This document shows, in pieces, positions 1 to 6,774 of a stretch of 10,962 nt of DNA. A program made the position numbers and the translations under genes. The DNA lies in contig JAUXGC010000030.1 in assembly GCA_030622375.1 (NCBI GenBank), positions 1-10,962 of the forward strand, written 5' to 3'. The number at the start of each line of letters is the position of its first letter. The first letter of the stretch is position 1. This DNA is from Sulfurovum sp. Its GTDB lineage: Bacteria; Campylobacterota; Campylobacteria; Campylobacterales; Sulfurovaceae. A model generated the notes under the pieces. The model was not told where the DNA came from and did no database searches. It was given only the letters and a program-made list of their open reading frames with translations.

Positions 1-476
1 ATGCCACCTATTGCCATACCTGAAGCATAAGAGAAAGACCAGATGATGGAGTGAATTTCATTGGTGTTTTTGAGCATTTCTCCTTGCAGGATTTTAGGAA
101 AAAGTGCCATCTCGGCGGAAAAGAGCATCGAGGCAGCAGAGGAACGGATAAAAATAAGTATCATCAGTACCCATACATATTCTAGTGAGTTGATGAAGAT
201 AAGACCAAGGGTCATGATTATTTCAACTATCAGAAGGGTCATCATGAGTTTTTTAAAGTCGATACGGTCTATGATAATGCCGATAATAGGAGCTAAGATC
301 ACGGCAGGTAACATTGCCATAGCGGCAGTGAAGGCGATGGTGATGGCATCGGCTTGGTATGCTACAAGCATGGAAAATATAGCTACCTGAGAAAACCATG
401 TCCCAAAGTAAGAGATGAGTTGTATAAGTGAAAGTCTAGCAATAACAGGATGTTTAAGGGTCTCTAAGTAAGTCAA
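1..476 (-). CDS. MFS transporter, N-terminal part (runs off left edge)
   Basis: Reading the minus strand from a TTG at 474-476 gives 158 uninterrupted codons to the window edge. The product is strongly hydrophobic, with about four to five membrane spans visible. A motif-A-like loop, G66-I-I-I-D-R71 followed by D-F-K-K, lies after the second span as in major facilitator superfamily proteins. The overall look (short N-terminus with LKHP, then a span with FGTWFSQVA) recalls the MFS_3/EntS-like group of efflux carriers, but the substrate cannot be told. The TTG directly abuts the stop of the upstream CinA-like gene (TAA at 477-479), so translation is probably coupled. A weak ribosome site (AGGATGAAAG) lies in the end of that gene. 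The protein is truncated only by the window; forward-strand reading frames here are shadows. Confidence 0.8.
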   Translation of the reverse strand, partial: MTYLETLKHPVIARLSLIQLISYFGTWFSQVAIFSMLVAYQADAITIAFTAAMAMLPAVILAPIIGIIIDRIDFKKLMMTLLIVEIIMTLGLIFINSLEYVWVLMILIFIRSSAASMLFSAEMALFPKILQGEMLKNTNEIHSIIWSFSYASGMAIGG

Positions 477-1232
477 TTAATTACTTTCATCCTGAAGTGC
501 ATAGACTATTTTTTTAGCGTCAAGTGCGTATATATATATTTGAAAGGCTTGAAGAGATAGTGCTTTGTCATGTGATGCAACAGAGATAGAAACTTTCCAT
601 CCATCTGGGTAAAGTTTAGGAAGTGAAGAGAACTCTACTTCTTTTGGCATCTTTTCCATAACTTCTATGAGTTCATTTTCTTTACACAGAGCAGTAAGTG
701 TATGTCGATAGTATGTTTTACTTTTTGGGAGAAGTTTTTCAAGTATCTCTTCTACCATAGGGTGACTCATCTCGGGAAAACCTGGCATAAAAAAATAACG
801 CTCATCTAAAGAGAATGCAGGCATTTTATTGACAGGGTTATCGAGAAGTTTAGACCCTTTAGGAAGCTCTGCCATTTTGATAGGATAAGGGTAGGCATCT
901 TTCCCGAGTTTTTTTTCTATGATCTTCTTAGCTTCCTGATGTACGGGGAGGTGACCGTCTTTCAGTGCAATGGCCGCACATTTTCTAGTATAGTCATCAG
1001 GAGTGGAACCTATGCCTCCAAAAGAGAAGAGTATTGGGTTTGGTTGTGATGCTATGAACTTGATAGTTTGAACTATAAGTGCAGGATCATCTTCGATGAT
1101 AAAAGAGCCGGAGAGTTTATGTCCTTTTTTTTCTAAAGCTTTGGTTACAAAGTCAAAGTGTGCATCGGTTCTTCTGCGGTTAAGGATTTCTGTGCCTATG
1201 ATGAGGGTGAAAAATTTGGCTGTAGTTGTCAT
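477..1232 (-). CDS. CinA N-terminal / MoCF-domain protein without amidase domain
   Basis: This 251-residue protein has the molybdopterin-binding-like fold shared by MoaB/MogA, CinA and the N-terminal part of eukaryotic FAD synthase. Visible signatures are IGTEIL (residues 12-17), the glycine-rich GGIGSTPDD (72-80), and a GFPEM turn (151-155). A KH-like tail follows (about 180-245), with the LCKENEL and PDGWKVSIS segments that match the middle region of CinA. Full CinA proteins are about 410 residues and end in a nicotinamide-nucleotide deamidase domain, which is absent here. In CinA/COG1058 relatives the MoCF-like domain is linked to ADP-ribose or nucleotide pyrophosphatase activity; whether this one has it is inference. 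The start is ATG at 1232, ten bases after the vapC stop, with a GAG-type ribosome site. It lies in line with vapBC upstream and the transporter downstream. Confidence 0.8.
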   Translation of the reverse strand: MTTTAKFFTLIIGTEILNRRRTDAHFDFVTKALEKKGHKLSGSFIIEDDPALIVQTIKFIASQPNPILFSFGGIGSTPDDYTRKCAAIALKDGHLPVHQEAKKIIEKKLGKDAYPYPIKMAELPKGSKLLDNPVNKMPAFSLDERYFFMPGFPEMSHPMVEEILEKLLPKSKTYYRHTLTALCKENELIEVMEKMPKEVEFSSLPKLYPDGWKVSISVASHDKALSLQAFQIYIYALDAKKIVYALQDESN

Positions 1233-1242
1233 TGTTACTCTT

Positions 1243-1608
1243 TTATATTAATTCAATATCGTTGATATATTTAAAATCTTTTAAATTATAAGTAAATAGT
1301 TTATATTTATTTACTAAAGTGGTTGAAGCGATGAGACTATCTGGTATGTCTAAACTATGACTCTTTGCATATGTTTTTACGAGCTTGGTTGCATACGTAG
1401 AGATATTTTCACTAAGGTGAATAATAGAAAATAGTGAGACAAATTTTTCAAGCTTGTTGAGTTCAATTTTATTCATAGCTCCATAGTAGAGTTCCATCAC
1501 AGATATGGAAGAGATGACAAGCGTTGTGTTAAAGTTTTGCACTTTTTCAATAGTCTTTTGATTGCCTTTTAAAATCTCTATGAGAATGTTAGTATCTAAA
1601 AGTATCAT
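1243..1608 (-). CDS. vapC: VapC-type PIN-domain toxin (ribonuclease)
   Basis: The 121-residue product has the PIN-domain layout of VapC toxins, metal-dependent RNases that usually cut tRNA or rRNA. The acidic metal-binding residues can be seen: D5 in MILLDTNILIE, E39 in SVMELYYG, and D90 in the DIPDSLIAS segment. The C-terminal TYNLKDF stretch (106-112) supplies a further Asn/Asp pair. Length is normal for the family (120-140). Its ATG overlaps the antitoxin stop as ATGA, the classic arrangement for coupled toxin-antitoxin translation. All catalytic positions are present, so it looks intact. The RNA target cannot be read from sequence. The stop is only ten bases from the CinA-like gene, with no terminator between. 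Confidence 0.9.
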   Translation of the reverse strand: MILLDTNILIEILKGNQKTIEKVQNFNTTLVISSISVMELYYGAMNKIELNKLEKFVSLFSIIHLSENISTYATKLVKTYAKSHSLDIPDSLIASTTLVNKYKLFTYNLKDFKYINDIELI

Positions 1609-1829
1609 TTCCAGGCTTTTTCTCTTAGTGATGCTTGTGTAGTGTCTCTACCTTCCCACATACCGGCAAATTGACCAAAATCGGTAGAATGAGGTTTATT
1701 TTTTTTCTCTCGCAGATCTTTTTTTAGTGTATTACGTATATAAGCAGAAAGAGAAATACCCAGTGTGTTGGATTGTTGTTTTAATTCTTCAAAAAGCGTC
1801 TCTTCAAAGTAAATTTGGGTTCTATGCAT
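1605..1829 (-). CDS. vapB: VapB-type ribbon-helix-helix antitoxin
   Basis: This 74-residue protein (from ATG at 1829) is the partner of the adjoining PIN toxin. Residues 3-35 form a ribbon-helix-helix DNA-binding module: a short strand RTQIYFEE, then helices EELKQQSNTLG and SLSAYIRNTLKK. The C-terminal tail FAGMWEGRD...SLREKAWK (residues 54-74) carries W58 and R69. It matches the toxin-neutralising peptide of FitA/VapB-like antitoxins, whose arginine inserts into the PIN active site. A longer frame opens at 1859, but that ATG lies at or before the predicted transcription start. The 1829 ATG has a good ribosome site (GGAG, six-base spacer), so the shorter form is preferred. VapB-VapC complexes normally repress their own promoter. 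Confidence 0.88.
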   Translation of the reverse strand: MHRTQIYFEETLFEELKQQSNTLGISLSAYIRNTLKKDLREKKNKPHSTDFGQFAGMWEGRDTTQASLREKAWK

Positions 1830-1860
1830 CTTTAACTCCCATACATCATATTTATACATT

Positions 1861-1889
1861 ACTATAGCAGAAATATATTTGTATGTAAA
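1861..1889 (-). promoter_or_regulatory. sigma70-type promoter of vapBC
   Basis: On the minus strand TTTACA (1889-1884) is followed after exactly 17 bases by TATAGT (1866-1861), a near-consensus sigma70 promoter. Transcription would start near 1854, giving a leader of about 25 bases to the vapB ATG at 1829. Related short words (ATACAT near 1841 and 1854, GTATGTA at 1881-1887, TGTATATA at 1901-1908) surround the promoter and could be operator half-sites for the RHH antitoxin; that last point is inference. Confidence 0.6.
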
Positions 1890-1939
1890 GAGATAAATTT
1901 TGTATATAGTGGGATATTTAAATTTTTTATAATAGATAG

Positions 1940-2044
1940 TGTATTAGCTATAATAGTGAATGGAGAGAATTTGCAAAGATAGCAGGGGCATCAGAAAAGA
2001 GTATAGTAACTATAGAAAAAGTGTTAAATAAATTAGAAGTTTGA
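1940..2044 (+). pseudogene. possible remnant of a helix-turn-helix protein
   Basis: In the frame ending at TGA 2042-2044, 34 codons are open after a TAG at 1937-1939. They read as a plausible protein tail, with WREFAKIAGASEKSIVTIEK as its core (the A-K-I-A-G-A-S-E-K-S-I spacing is helix-turn-helix-like). There is no ATG, GTG or TTG at its front, so it is not an intact gene; it may be the 3' end of a decayed regulator. A second frame with an ATG (1960-2031, 23 codons) covers the same bases but reads as unlikely protein. The stretch 1860-2096 otherwise holds only AT-rich DNA with two TATAAT words (1928-1933, 1949-1954). Low confidence. Confidence 0.25.
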
Positions 2045-2055
2045 TGGTACGTTTT

Positions 2056-2089
2056 GTAGTATAGGTGTTGTCGGGAGACAACACTCTAC
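2056..2089. repeat. perfect hairpin with GTAG foot past rpoD (terminator or REP-like)
   Basis: GTGTTGTC (2065-2072) and GACAACAC (2077-2084) form a perfect 8-bp stem with a four-base loop. Outside it, GTAG (2056-2059) and CTAC (2086-2089) are also complementary across an uneven internal loop. The hairpin begins 13 bases after the rpoD stop on the minus strand, a normal place for a terminator, but no T-run follows in either direction. Read on the minus strand the stem is preceded by a GTAG tetranucleotide, the foot sequence typical of REP elements recognised by RAYT transposases. Either reading is inference; the stem itself is seen. Confidence 0.6.
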
Positions 2090-2096
2090 GAGAGGG

Positions 2097-3941
2097 CTAT
2101 TCCTCTATATAATTTTTAAGTTTACGTCCAACCTTAGGATGTTTTAGTTTTTTAATAGCAGAGGACTCTATCTGTCTTACCCTTTCACGAGTAACACTCA
2201 ATTCTTTACCTATCTCTTCTAGTGTTCTGTCGCTCTCATCTTCAAGAAGACCAAAACGCATACGAATAACAGCTCTTTCTCTCTCATTGAGTTGGTCTAG
2301 CACTTCATCTATCTGATTATTAAGGTCGTCCTGAAGAACAACGTCTGTTGGACTAAGTGTTGTTTTATCTTCTATGAAGTCACCAAACCTACCATCATCT
2401 TCATCTCCCACGGGGGTTTCAAGACTTACAGGTTCTTTGGTTATTTTAATGACATTTTTTACTTTATCTATGGAAAGACCTACTTCTCTTGCAATAGTCT
2501 CAAGATCTGGTTCTTTCCCAGTCTCCTGCAGATACTTTCTAATAATCTTATTTATACGGTTGATAGTCTCTATCATATGGATAGGAATACGGATAGTGCG
2601 TGCTTGATCTGCGATAGCTCTAGAGATAGCTTGACGTATCCACCATGTTGCATAGGTAGAGAACTTGTATCCTTTTTCATACTCAAATTTATCAACAGCT
2701 TTCATGAGTCCTATGTTGCCCTCTTGAATAAGGTCAAGAAAAGGAAGCCCTCTGTTGGTATAACGCTTGGCAATAGAAACAACTAGTCGAAGGTTAGACT
2801 TTGCCATACGTGTTTTCGCTATCTCACTTTTATTTTTACCTTGGCGTATTTGCCCTAAAATTTCTTGCAGTTTCTTTTCGCTGAGATCAAAACTACCTTT
2901 GCTTGCTTCTCTAGTTTCAAAAAGTTTTTTAATTTCAACATAAGTACTTACCATGGTAGTTTCTGGAACAGTATCTATAATATCATTTTTATCCATATTG
3001 ATAATATCGCCAAGTAGTTTTTTATGATTTTCTTTTAGTGTATCATTAAAGAGTGGAAGCTTATACTCTAAACGTTTAAGTTCCCTATCGAAGCTGTCGT
3101 CACTTTTTAGTGCTGTTTCCATAGCTTTTACCAGTTCATTGATAAGTTTGGAAGTTGGACCAAGATCAAGTAGTGCCGCTTTAAGTTGTTCTTTCCTAAA
3201 TGCAATTTTTAAACGTTCATGTATAATTTTAACAGTATCGGTTTCATTCTTCATAAATTCATCAAGGTTATCACGTGCCTTCATCCACTCTTTTTTAGTT
3301 TTTTCAAGTTGTTTGAAGCTGTCCATAACCTGTTTTACTCTTTTACTCTTTTGTGGTGGAGCTACTACATCTTCACTCTCGTCTGCCTCTTCTTTGTCTG
3401 TACTTACTTTTTCATCTTCAAAGTTTTTAAAAAGCTCTTTTACGCGTCTTTCGCGGTTAAGTAGAGGTCCTTTGTAGTTTAAAATATACCCTACAAGGTA
3501 AGGAACTGAACAGATCGCATCAATAATAATATCTTCACCATCTTCAATATCCATACTGAGATTGACCTCCTCCTCTTTAGTAAGTAGAGGGATTTTCCCC
3601 ATTTCACGTAAGTACATTCTTACCGGACTGTCCGAACGGCTCCATTCGAGAAGCTCTTTCTCTTTGTTTAAGTCAAATTCATCTTCGGTAGCATTTTCTG
3701 CACGTTTTTTTCTTTCAAGCTCTCTCTTTTTTGCTGCTTTGGCAGCAAGGTGTTTGGCATACCCTGAAGAAGAAACTATCTCTATTTTTGCATTAGTTGA
3801 TAATGTGTGAATTTTTTTAGCTTGGACAGCAGTAGGCTGTTTGCTAAACTCTTTAGCAATATTTTCAAATGTGGCTACATCACCTTTTTTTTTGGATTTA
3901 AATAGTGTTTCTATGTTTTTCATACTGTTTTTTGCCGCCAT
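2097..3941 (-). CDS. rpoD: RNA polymerase primary sigma factor RpoD
   Basis: This is the housekeeping sigma70 factor that directs core RNA polymerase to most promoters. Using numbering from an upstream ATG at 3989, region 1.2 is at about 118-150 ([20 protein letters not shown]) and a charged non-conserved insert spans about 150-390. Region 2 is at 396-465, including [17 protein letters not shown] and the -10-reading [18 protein letters not shown]. Region 3 follows with RTIRIPIHM, and region 4 (about 560-630) has [19 protein letters not shown] for the -35 element. The start at 3941 (614 residues) is chosen because AAGGA lies nine bases before it; the 3989 ATG has no visible ribosome site. Codons near the N-terminus include an A9 run. 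The gene is divergent from leuD, and a hairpin lies past its stop. Confidence 0.95.
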   Translation of the reverse strand: MAAKNSMKNIETLFKSKKKGDVATFENIAKEFSKQPTAVQAKKIHTLSTNAKIEIVSSSGYAKHLAAKAAKKRELERKKRAENATEDEFDLNKEKELLEWSRSDSPVRMYLREMGKIPLLTKEEEVNLSMDIEDGEDIIIDAICSVPYLVGYILNYKGPLLNRERRVKELFKNFEDEKVSTDKEEADESEDVVAPPQKSKRVKQVMDSFKQLEKTKKEWMKARDNLDEFMKNETDTVKIIHERLKIAFRKEQLKAALLDLGPTSKLINELVKAMETALKSDDSFDRELKRLEYKLPLFNDTLKENHKKLLGDIINMDKNDIIDTVPETTMVSTYVEIKKLFETREASKGSFDLSEKKLQEILGQIRQGKNKSEIAKTRMAKSNLRLVVSIAKRYTNRGLPFLDLIQEGNIGLMKAVDKFEYEKGYKFSTYATWWIRQAISRAIADQARTIRIPIHMIETINRINKIIRKYLQETGKEPDLETIAREVGLSIDKVKNVIKITKEPVSLETPVGDEDDGRFGDFIEDKTTLSPTDVVLQDDLNNQIDEVLDQLNERERAVIRMRFGLLEDESDRTLEEIGKELSVTRERVRQIESSAIKKLKHPKVGRKLKNYIEE

Positions 3942-3950
3942 TTTAAGTAA

Positions 3951-3955
3951 TCCTT
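3951..3955 (-). promoter_or_regulatory. ribosome binding site deciding the rpoD start
   Basis: On the minus strand AAGGA sits nine bases upstream of the ATG at 3941. The in-frame ATG at 3989 has no purine-rich site before it. This favours the 614-residue form of RpoD over the 630-residue one. Confidence 0.5.
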
Positions 3956-4024
3956 GTAAATTTAAGTATTTAGAAGCCTTGTAGGCCATGCTAATATAAT
4001 CTGTTTGAGTATCAGATTTAATTG

Positions 4025-4046
4025 ATTATAGTCTTAGTTAATTATA
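4025..4046 (-). promoter_or_regulatory. tandem -10 boxes for rpoD
   Basis: Two perfect TATAAT words occur on the minus strand, at 4046-4041 and 4030-4025, 16 bases apart, upstream of rpoD. Neither has a convincing -35 hexamer, which is common in Campylobacterota promoters. They would give leaders of roughly 75-95 bases to the ATG at 3941. Which one is used cannot be told. Confidence 0.4.
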
Positions 4047-4121
4047 GTAAAATCATGTGATGCTCTTCAGTAATAATTAAGGTGGATTATACCCAAATTC
4101 TATTAGATATTGGTGTAAAAT

Positions 4122-4150
4122 TTGGTAAATCATATTTTTTTAGCTATAAT
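4122..4150 (+). promoter_or_regulatory. sigma70-type promoter of leuD-leuB
   Basis: TTGGTA (4122-4127) and a perfect TATAAT (4145-4150) are separated by 17 bases, including a T7 tract just upstream of the -10. Transcription would begin near 4157, leaving a leader of about 40 bases that ends in AAGGA and the TTG start of leuD. No attenuator-like leader peptide fits in so short a leader, so leucine control, if any, must act in another way. Confidence 0.6.
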
Positions 4151-4197
4151 CGCGAAAATTTAAGAGGATTTATTTCTCTATACTTAAGGAATTAAAT

Positions 4198-4689
4198 TTG
4201 CAAGGTAAAGTTTGGAAGTTTGGTGATAACATTGATACAGATTTGATTATCGCAGCAAGATATCTTAATACAAGTGAGCCAAGTGAGCTGGCTAAACATG
4301 TGATGGAGGATGCAGATCCTGAATTTGTCTCTAAAATGAACAGAGGTGACATTATTGTGGCAGGTGAAAATTTTGGTTGTGGTTCAAGTCGTGAGCATGC
4401 ACCAATTGCACTAAAAGAAGCAGGAGTGAGTGCTATTATAGCTCCTACTTTTGCACGTATTTTTTATAGAAATGCATTTAATATGGGACTTCCTATTTTT
4501 GAACTTAAAGAGTCTTCAGAGATTAGTGAGGGAGATACCATTAAGGTAGATATGGATGCTGGAGAAGTTATAAATATCTCTCAAGCTAAAACATATAAGT
4601 TTACAGCTATTCCGGAGTTTATGCAAGAGCTTGTTGATGCTGGTGGACTTATTGCATTTGCTAAAAATGAAATTAATGCAGGAGCATAA
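4198..4689 (+). CDS. leuD: 3-isopropylmalate dehydratase small subunit LeuD
   Basis: LeuD pairs with LeuC to isomerise 2-isopropylmalate to 3-isopropylmalate in leucine synthesis (cytoplasm). The 163-residue product has the aconitase swivel-domain signatures GDNIDTDLI (9-17) and GCGSSREHAP (60-69), the latter a substrate-binding loop. A FARIFYRNAFNMGLP segment follows. Its length fits the shorter LeuD2/archaeal-like subgroup (about 160) rather than the roughly 200-residue enterobacterial form. The start is TTG, supported by AAGGA seven bases before it (4186-4190) and by the conserved sequence beginning at once (QGKVWKFGDNIDTD). leuB follows after three bases. The large subunit gene leuC is not in this window, so the complex is encoded in at least two places. 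Confidence 0.93.
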   Translation: MQGKVWKFGDNIDTDLIIAARYLNTSEPSELAKHVMEDADPEFVSKMNRGDIIVAGENFGCGSSREHAPIALKEAGVSAIIAPTFARIFYRNAFNMGLPIFELKESSEISEGDTIKVDMDAGEVINISQAKTYKFTAIPEFMQELVDAGGLIAFAKNEINAGA

Positions 4690-4692
4690 GAG

Positions 4693-5760
4693 ATGAAAAG
4701 TTATAAAATTGGTTTGATTAAGGGTGATGGAATTGGTCCAGAAATTGTTGACGAAGCTATTAAAGTGCTTGATGCCATCTCTGTATCACAAGGTTTTAAC
4801 CTTAAGTATGAAGAGATGTTGCTTGGTGGTGCAGCCATAGATGAAGCTGGAGTGCCTCTTCCTGAAGAGACCATTCAAGGAGTAAAAAAGTGTGATGCTG
4901 TTTTATTTGGTGCTATTGGTGGACCAAAGTGGGATGGGCTTGAAAGACATTTACGTCCTGAATCTGGACTTCTTGGACTTCGTAAAGTGATGGGGACATT
5001 TGCAAACCTTAGACCAGCAATAGTCTATGATGAGTTGATTAACGCATCAAGTTTAAAGCCAGAAGTTGTAAAAGGTGTAGATATTATGGTAGTGCGTGAA
5101 CTTACAGGTGGCATCTACTTTGGAGAGCCAAGAGAAATATGTTCAGATAGAGCATTTAATACCATGGTTTATACAAAAGAGGAGGTAAGACGTATTGCCA
5201 TTGTAGCATTTGATATTGCTATGAAGCGTGATAAACGTATCTGTTCTGTAGACAAGGCAAATGTATTGGAAGTAAGTCAATTTTGGAGAGAGACTGTAGA
5301 AGAGGTTTCTAAAGACTATCCTGAAGTTGATCTTTCACATATGTATGTAGATAATGCTGCGATGCAACTCATTAGAGAGCCTAAACAATTTGATGTAATT
5401 TTGACAGGAAATATCTTTGGAGATATTCTTTCAGATGCGGCAAGTATGCTTAGTGGGTCTATTGGTCTTCTTCCTTCTGCTAGTATAGGCAATAAAGTAG
5501 GACTGTTTGAGCCTATACATGGTTCTGCCCCAGATATTGCAGGACAAGGTATTGCTAATCCACTTGCAACCATATCAAGTGCCAGTATGATGCTACGCTA
5601 TGCTTTGGGAGAGATTGAATCTGCCGATAAGATAGATGGAGCTATCAAAAAAGCACTAAGAGAAGGCTATCGTACAGGTGATATTGGAGACTATGATGCT
5701 AAAGAGATATGTACGTGTAGCGAAATAGGTGATATTGTTGCAAACTATAGTAGTAAATAA
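4693..5760 (+). CDS. leuB: 3-isopropylmalate dehydrogenase LeuB
   Basis: LeuB oxidises and decarboxylates 3-isopropylmalate with NAD+ to 2-oxoisocaproate, the last step before transamination to leucine. The 355-residue length is normal. Signatures in order are GDGIGPE (11-17), the LeuB-type [15 protein letters not shown] (133-147) with catalytic Y142, and DKANVLE from D187 with catalytic K188. DILSDAAS follows from D244, giving the Mg-binding aspartates D244 and D248. The NAD-binding loop [18 protein letters not shown] is near the C-terminus. It is the second gene of leuD-leuB. A large inverted repeat begins eight bases after the stop and may end or protect the transcript. Confidence 0.96.
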   Translation: MKSYKIGLIKGDGIGPEIVDEAIKVLDAISVSQGFNLKYEEMLLGGAAIDEAGVPLPEETIQGVKKCDAVLFGAIGGPKWDGLERHLRPESGLLGLRKVMGTFANLRPAIVYDELINASSLKPEVVKGVDIMVVRELTGGIYFGEPREICSDRAFNTMVYTKEEVRRIAIVAFDIAMKRDKRICSVDKANVLEVSQFWRETVEEVSKDYPEVDLSHMYVDNAAMQLIREPKQFDVILTGNIFGDILSDAASMLSGSIGLLPSASIGNKVGLFEPIHGSAPDIAGQGIANPLATISSASMMLRYALGEIESADKIDGAIKKALREGYRTGDIGDYDAKEICTCSEIGDIVANYSSK

Positions 5761-5768
5761 AAATAACA

Positions 5769-5900
5769 GAAGTGGAGACTTCAGTCCCACCTCAAGTTTA
5801 TTTGCTTGAAAAAGTTTTTGTTTGTCTATAGCTTATGCTTTTTTTGGCATTAAAAATATGCATTTATGCAGATTATAGGTGGGACTGAAGTCTCCACTTC
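5769..5900. repeat. 24-bp perfect inverted repeat, REP-pair (BIME)-like element
   Basis: Bases 5769-5792 and 5877-5900 are exact reverse complements over 24 bp, around an 84-base AT-rich spacer (5793-5876) with no gene. Each arm is also a near-palindrome. On the left GTGG (5772-5775) and CCAC (5787-5790) enclose GAC-TTCA-GTC with one bulged A; the right arm is its mirror image. Two REP-like hairpins in opposite orientation with a GTRG foot is the layout of a BIME, the product of RAYT transposases. The element could alternatively act as a leuB terminator or mRNA stabiliser, but no T-run follows it. It lies between leuB and purU. Confidence 0.75.
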
Positions 5901-5937
5901 CAAGAGTAATTAATGAGAAAACACTTAAGGTTAAGGT

Positions 5938-6774
5938 ATGGAAAATAGAGCAAGAGTACTTATTGATTGTGAAGATGCAAAAGGATTAGTATATAAAATC
6001 TCTAAAGTTTTTTATGATAGAGGTTTAAATATAGATAATAACCGTGAAGTTGTGGATAAAGAGCGTAAAAGATTTTTTATGCGAACAGTGGTAACAGGTA
6101 TTTTTGATGCCAAAGAGTTGCAAGATGAACTGAAGTCTGCAGTCTCCAAAGATGCACACATCAAAGTGATTGAACCTAAAAATAAAAAAATTATCCTTAT
6201 GGTAACCAAAGAGTCGCATGCACTTGGAGATATTCTTGTCCGTCATTCTGATGGTGAACTTGACGCTGATATAGAGTGTGTTATCTCTAACCATAATGTG
6301 CTTGGAACCCTTGTTAGTAGATTTGATATTCCTTTTGTTTGTATTCCAGCAGATGGACTTAGCAGAGAAGAGCATGAGTCTAGGGTGATGGCAACTATAG
6401 ATAAGTTTAAGTTCGACTATATTGTACTTGCCAAATATATGCGTATTTTAACACCCACCTTTGTAGAGGCATATGAAACAAAAATTATCAATATCCATCA
6501 CTCTTTTCTTCCGGCATTTATAGGTGCAAATCCTTATAAGCAGGCATTTGAACGTGGAGTAAAGATTATTGGTGCTACAGCACATTTTGTAACTAATGAT
6601 TTAGACGAAGGACCTATTATTGCACAAGATATTATCCCTGTAAATCATCGTCTTTCATGGAGAGATATGCAAAGAGCAGGGAGTGATGGTGAAAAGATTG
6701 TTCTTTCGCGTGCTTTAAATCTTGTGCTGCATGATAGAGTCTTTGTCAATGGTAACAAAACGGTTATATTTTAG
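5938..6774 (+). CDS. purU: formyltetrahydrofolate deformylase PurU
   Basis: PurU hydrolyses 10-formyl-tetrahydrofolate to tetrahydrofolate and formate, balancing one-carbon pools and supplying formate. The 278 residues show two domains. Residues 1-80 are an N-terminal ACT-type regulatory domain (VLIDCEDAKGLVYKISKVFYDRGLNI). From about 84 onward lies a formyltransferase-type catalytic domain, with SNHN (117-120), NIHHSFLPAF (185-194) and LDEGPII (222-228). The catalytic triad, by comparison with PurN/GART, is N185, H187 and D223. The ATG at 5938 has AAGG (5927-5930) seven bases upstream. The stop shares one base with the GTG of trmL (TAGTG). The upstream neighbour is the inverted repeat after leuB; no confident promoter was seen. 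Confidence 0.95.
   Translation: MENRARVLIDCEDAKGLVYKISKVFYDRGLNIDNNREVVDKERKRFFMRTVVTGIFDAKELQDELKSAVSKDAHIKVIEPKNKKIILMVTKESHALGDILVRHSDGELDADIECVISNHNVLGTLVSRFDIPFVCIPADGLSREEHESRVMATIDKFKFDYIVLAKYMRILTPTFVEAYETKIINIHHSFLPAFIGANPYKQAFERGVKIIGATAHFVTNDLDEGPIIAQDIIPVNHRLSWRDMQRAGSDGEKIVLSRALNLVLHDRVFVNGNKTVIF

Noticed and set aside
61..390. Plus-strand open frame of 109 codons
   Set aside because: It is antisense to the MFS transporter, which shows membrane spans and a motif-A loop; the plus-strand product has no recognisable domain.
3139..3477. Overlapping plus-strand frames across the rpoD insert
   Set aside because: They are shadows of the charged, repetitive coding sequence of RpoD; serine/phenylalanine-rich products arise from antisense Lys/Glu codons.
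3885..3893. T9 run (A9 in the rpoD message) as a phase-variation tract
   Set aside because: It encodes a run of lysines in the N-terminal part of an essential gene; frame switching would abolish the protein, and A/T runs are ordinary at this base composition.
4151..4197. Leucine attenuator or T-box in the leuD leader
   Set aside because: The leader after the TATAAT box is only about 40 bases, too short for a leader peptide with alternative hairpins or a T-box.
5793..5876. Spacer between the 24-bp arms as a small gene or promoter for purU
   Set aside because: No open frame with a ribosome site is present; TTGAAA and TATAGC occur but at a 15-base spacing with a poor -10, so no promoter is claimed.
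5913..5948. Eleven-codon leader-like ORF overlapping the purU start
   Set aside because: It has no good ribosome site and no runs of a regulatory amino acid; chance ORFs of this size are expected.
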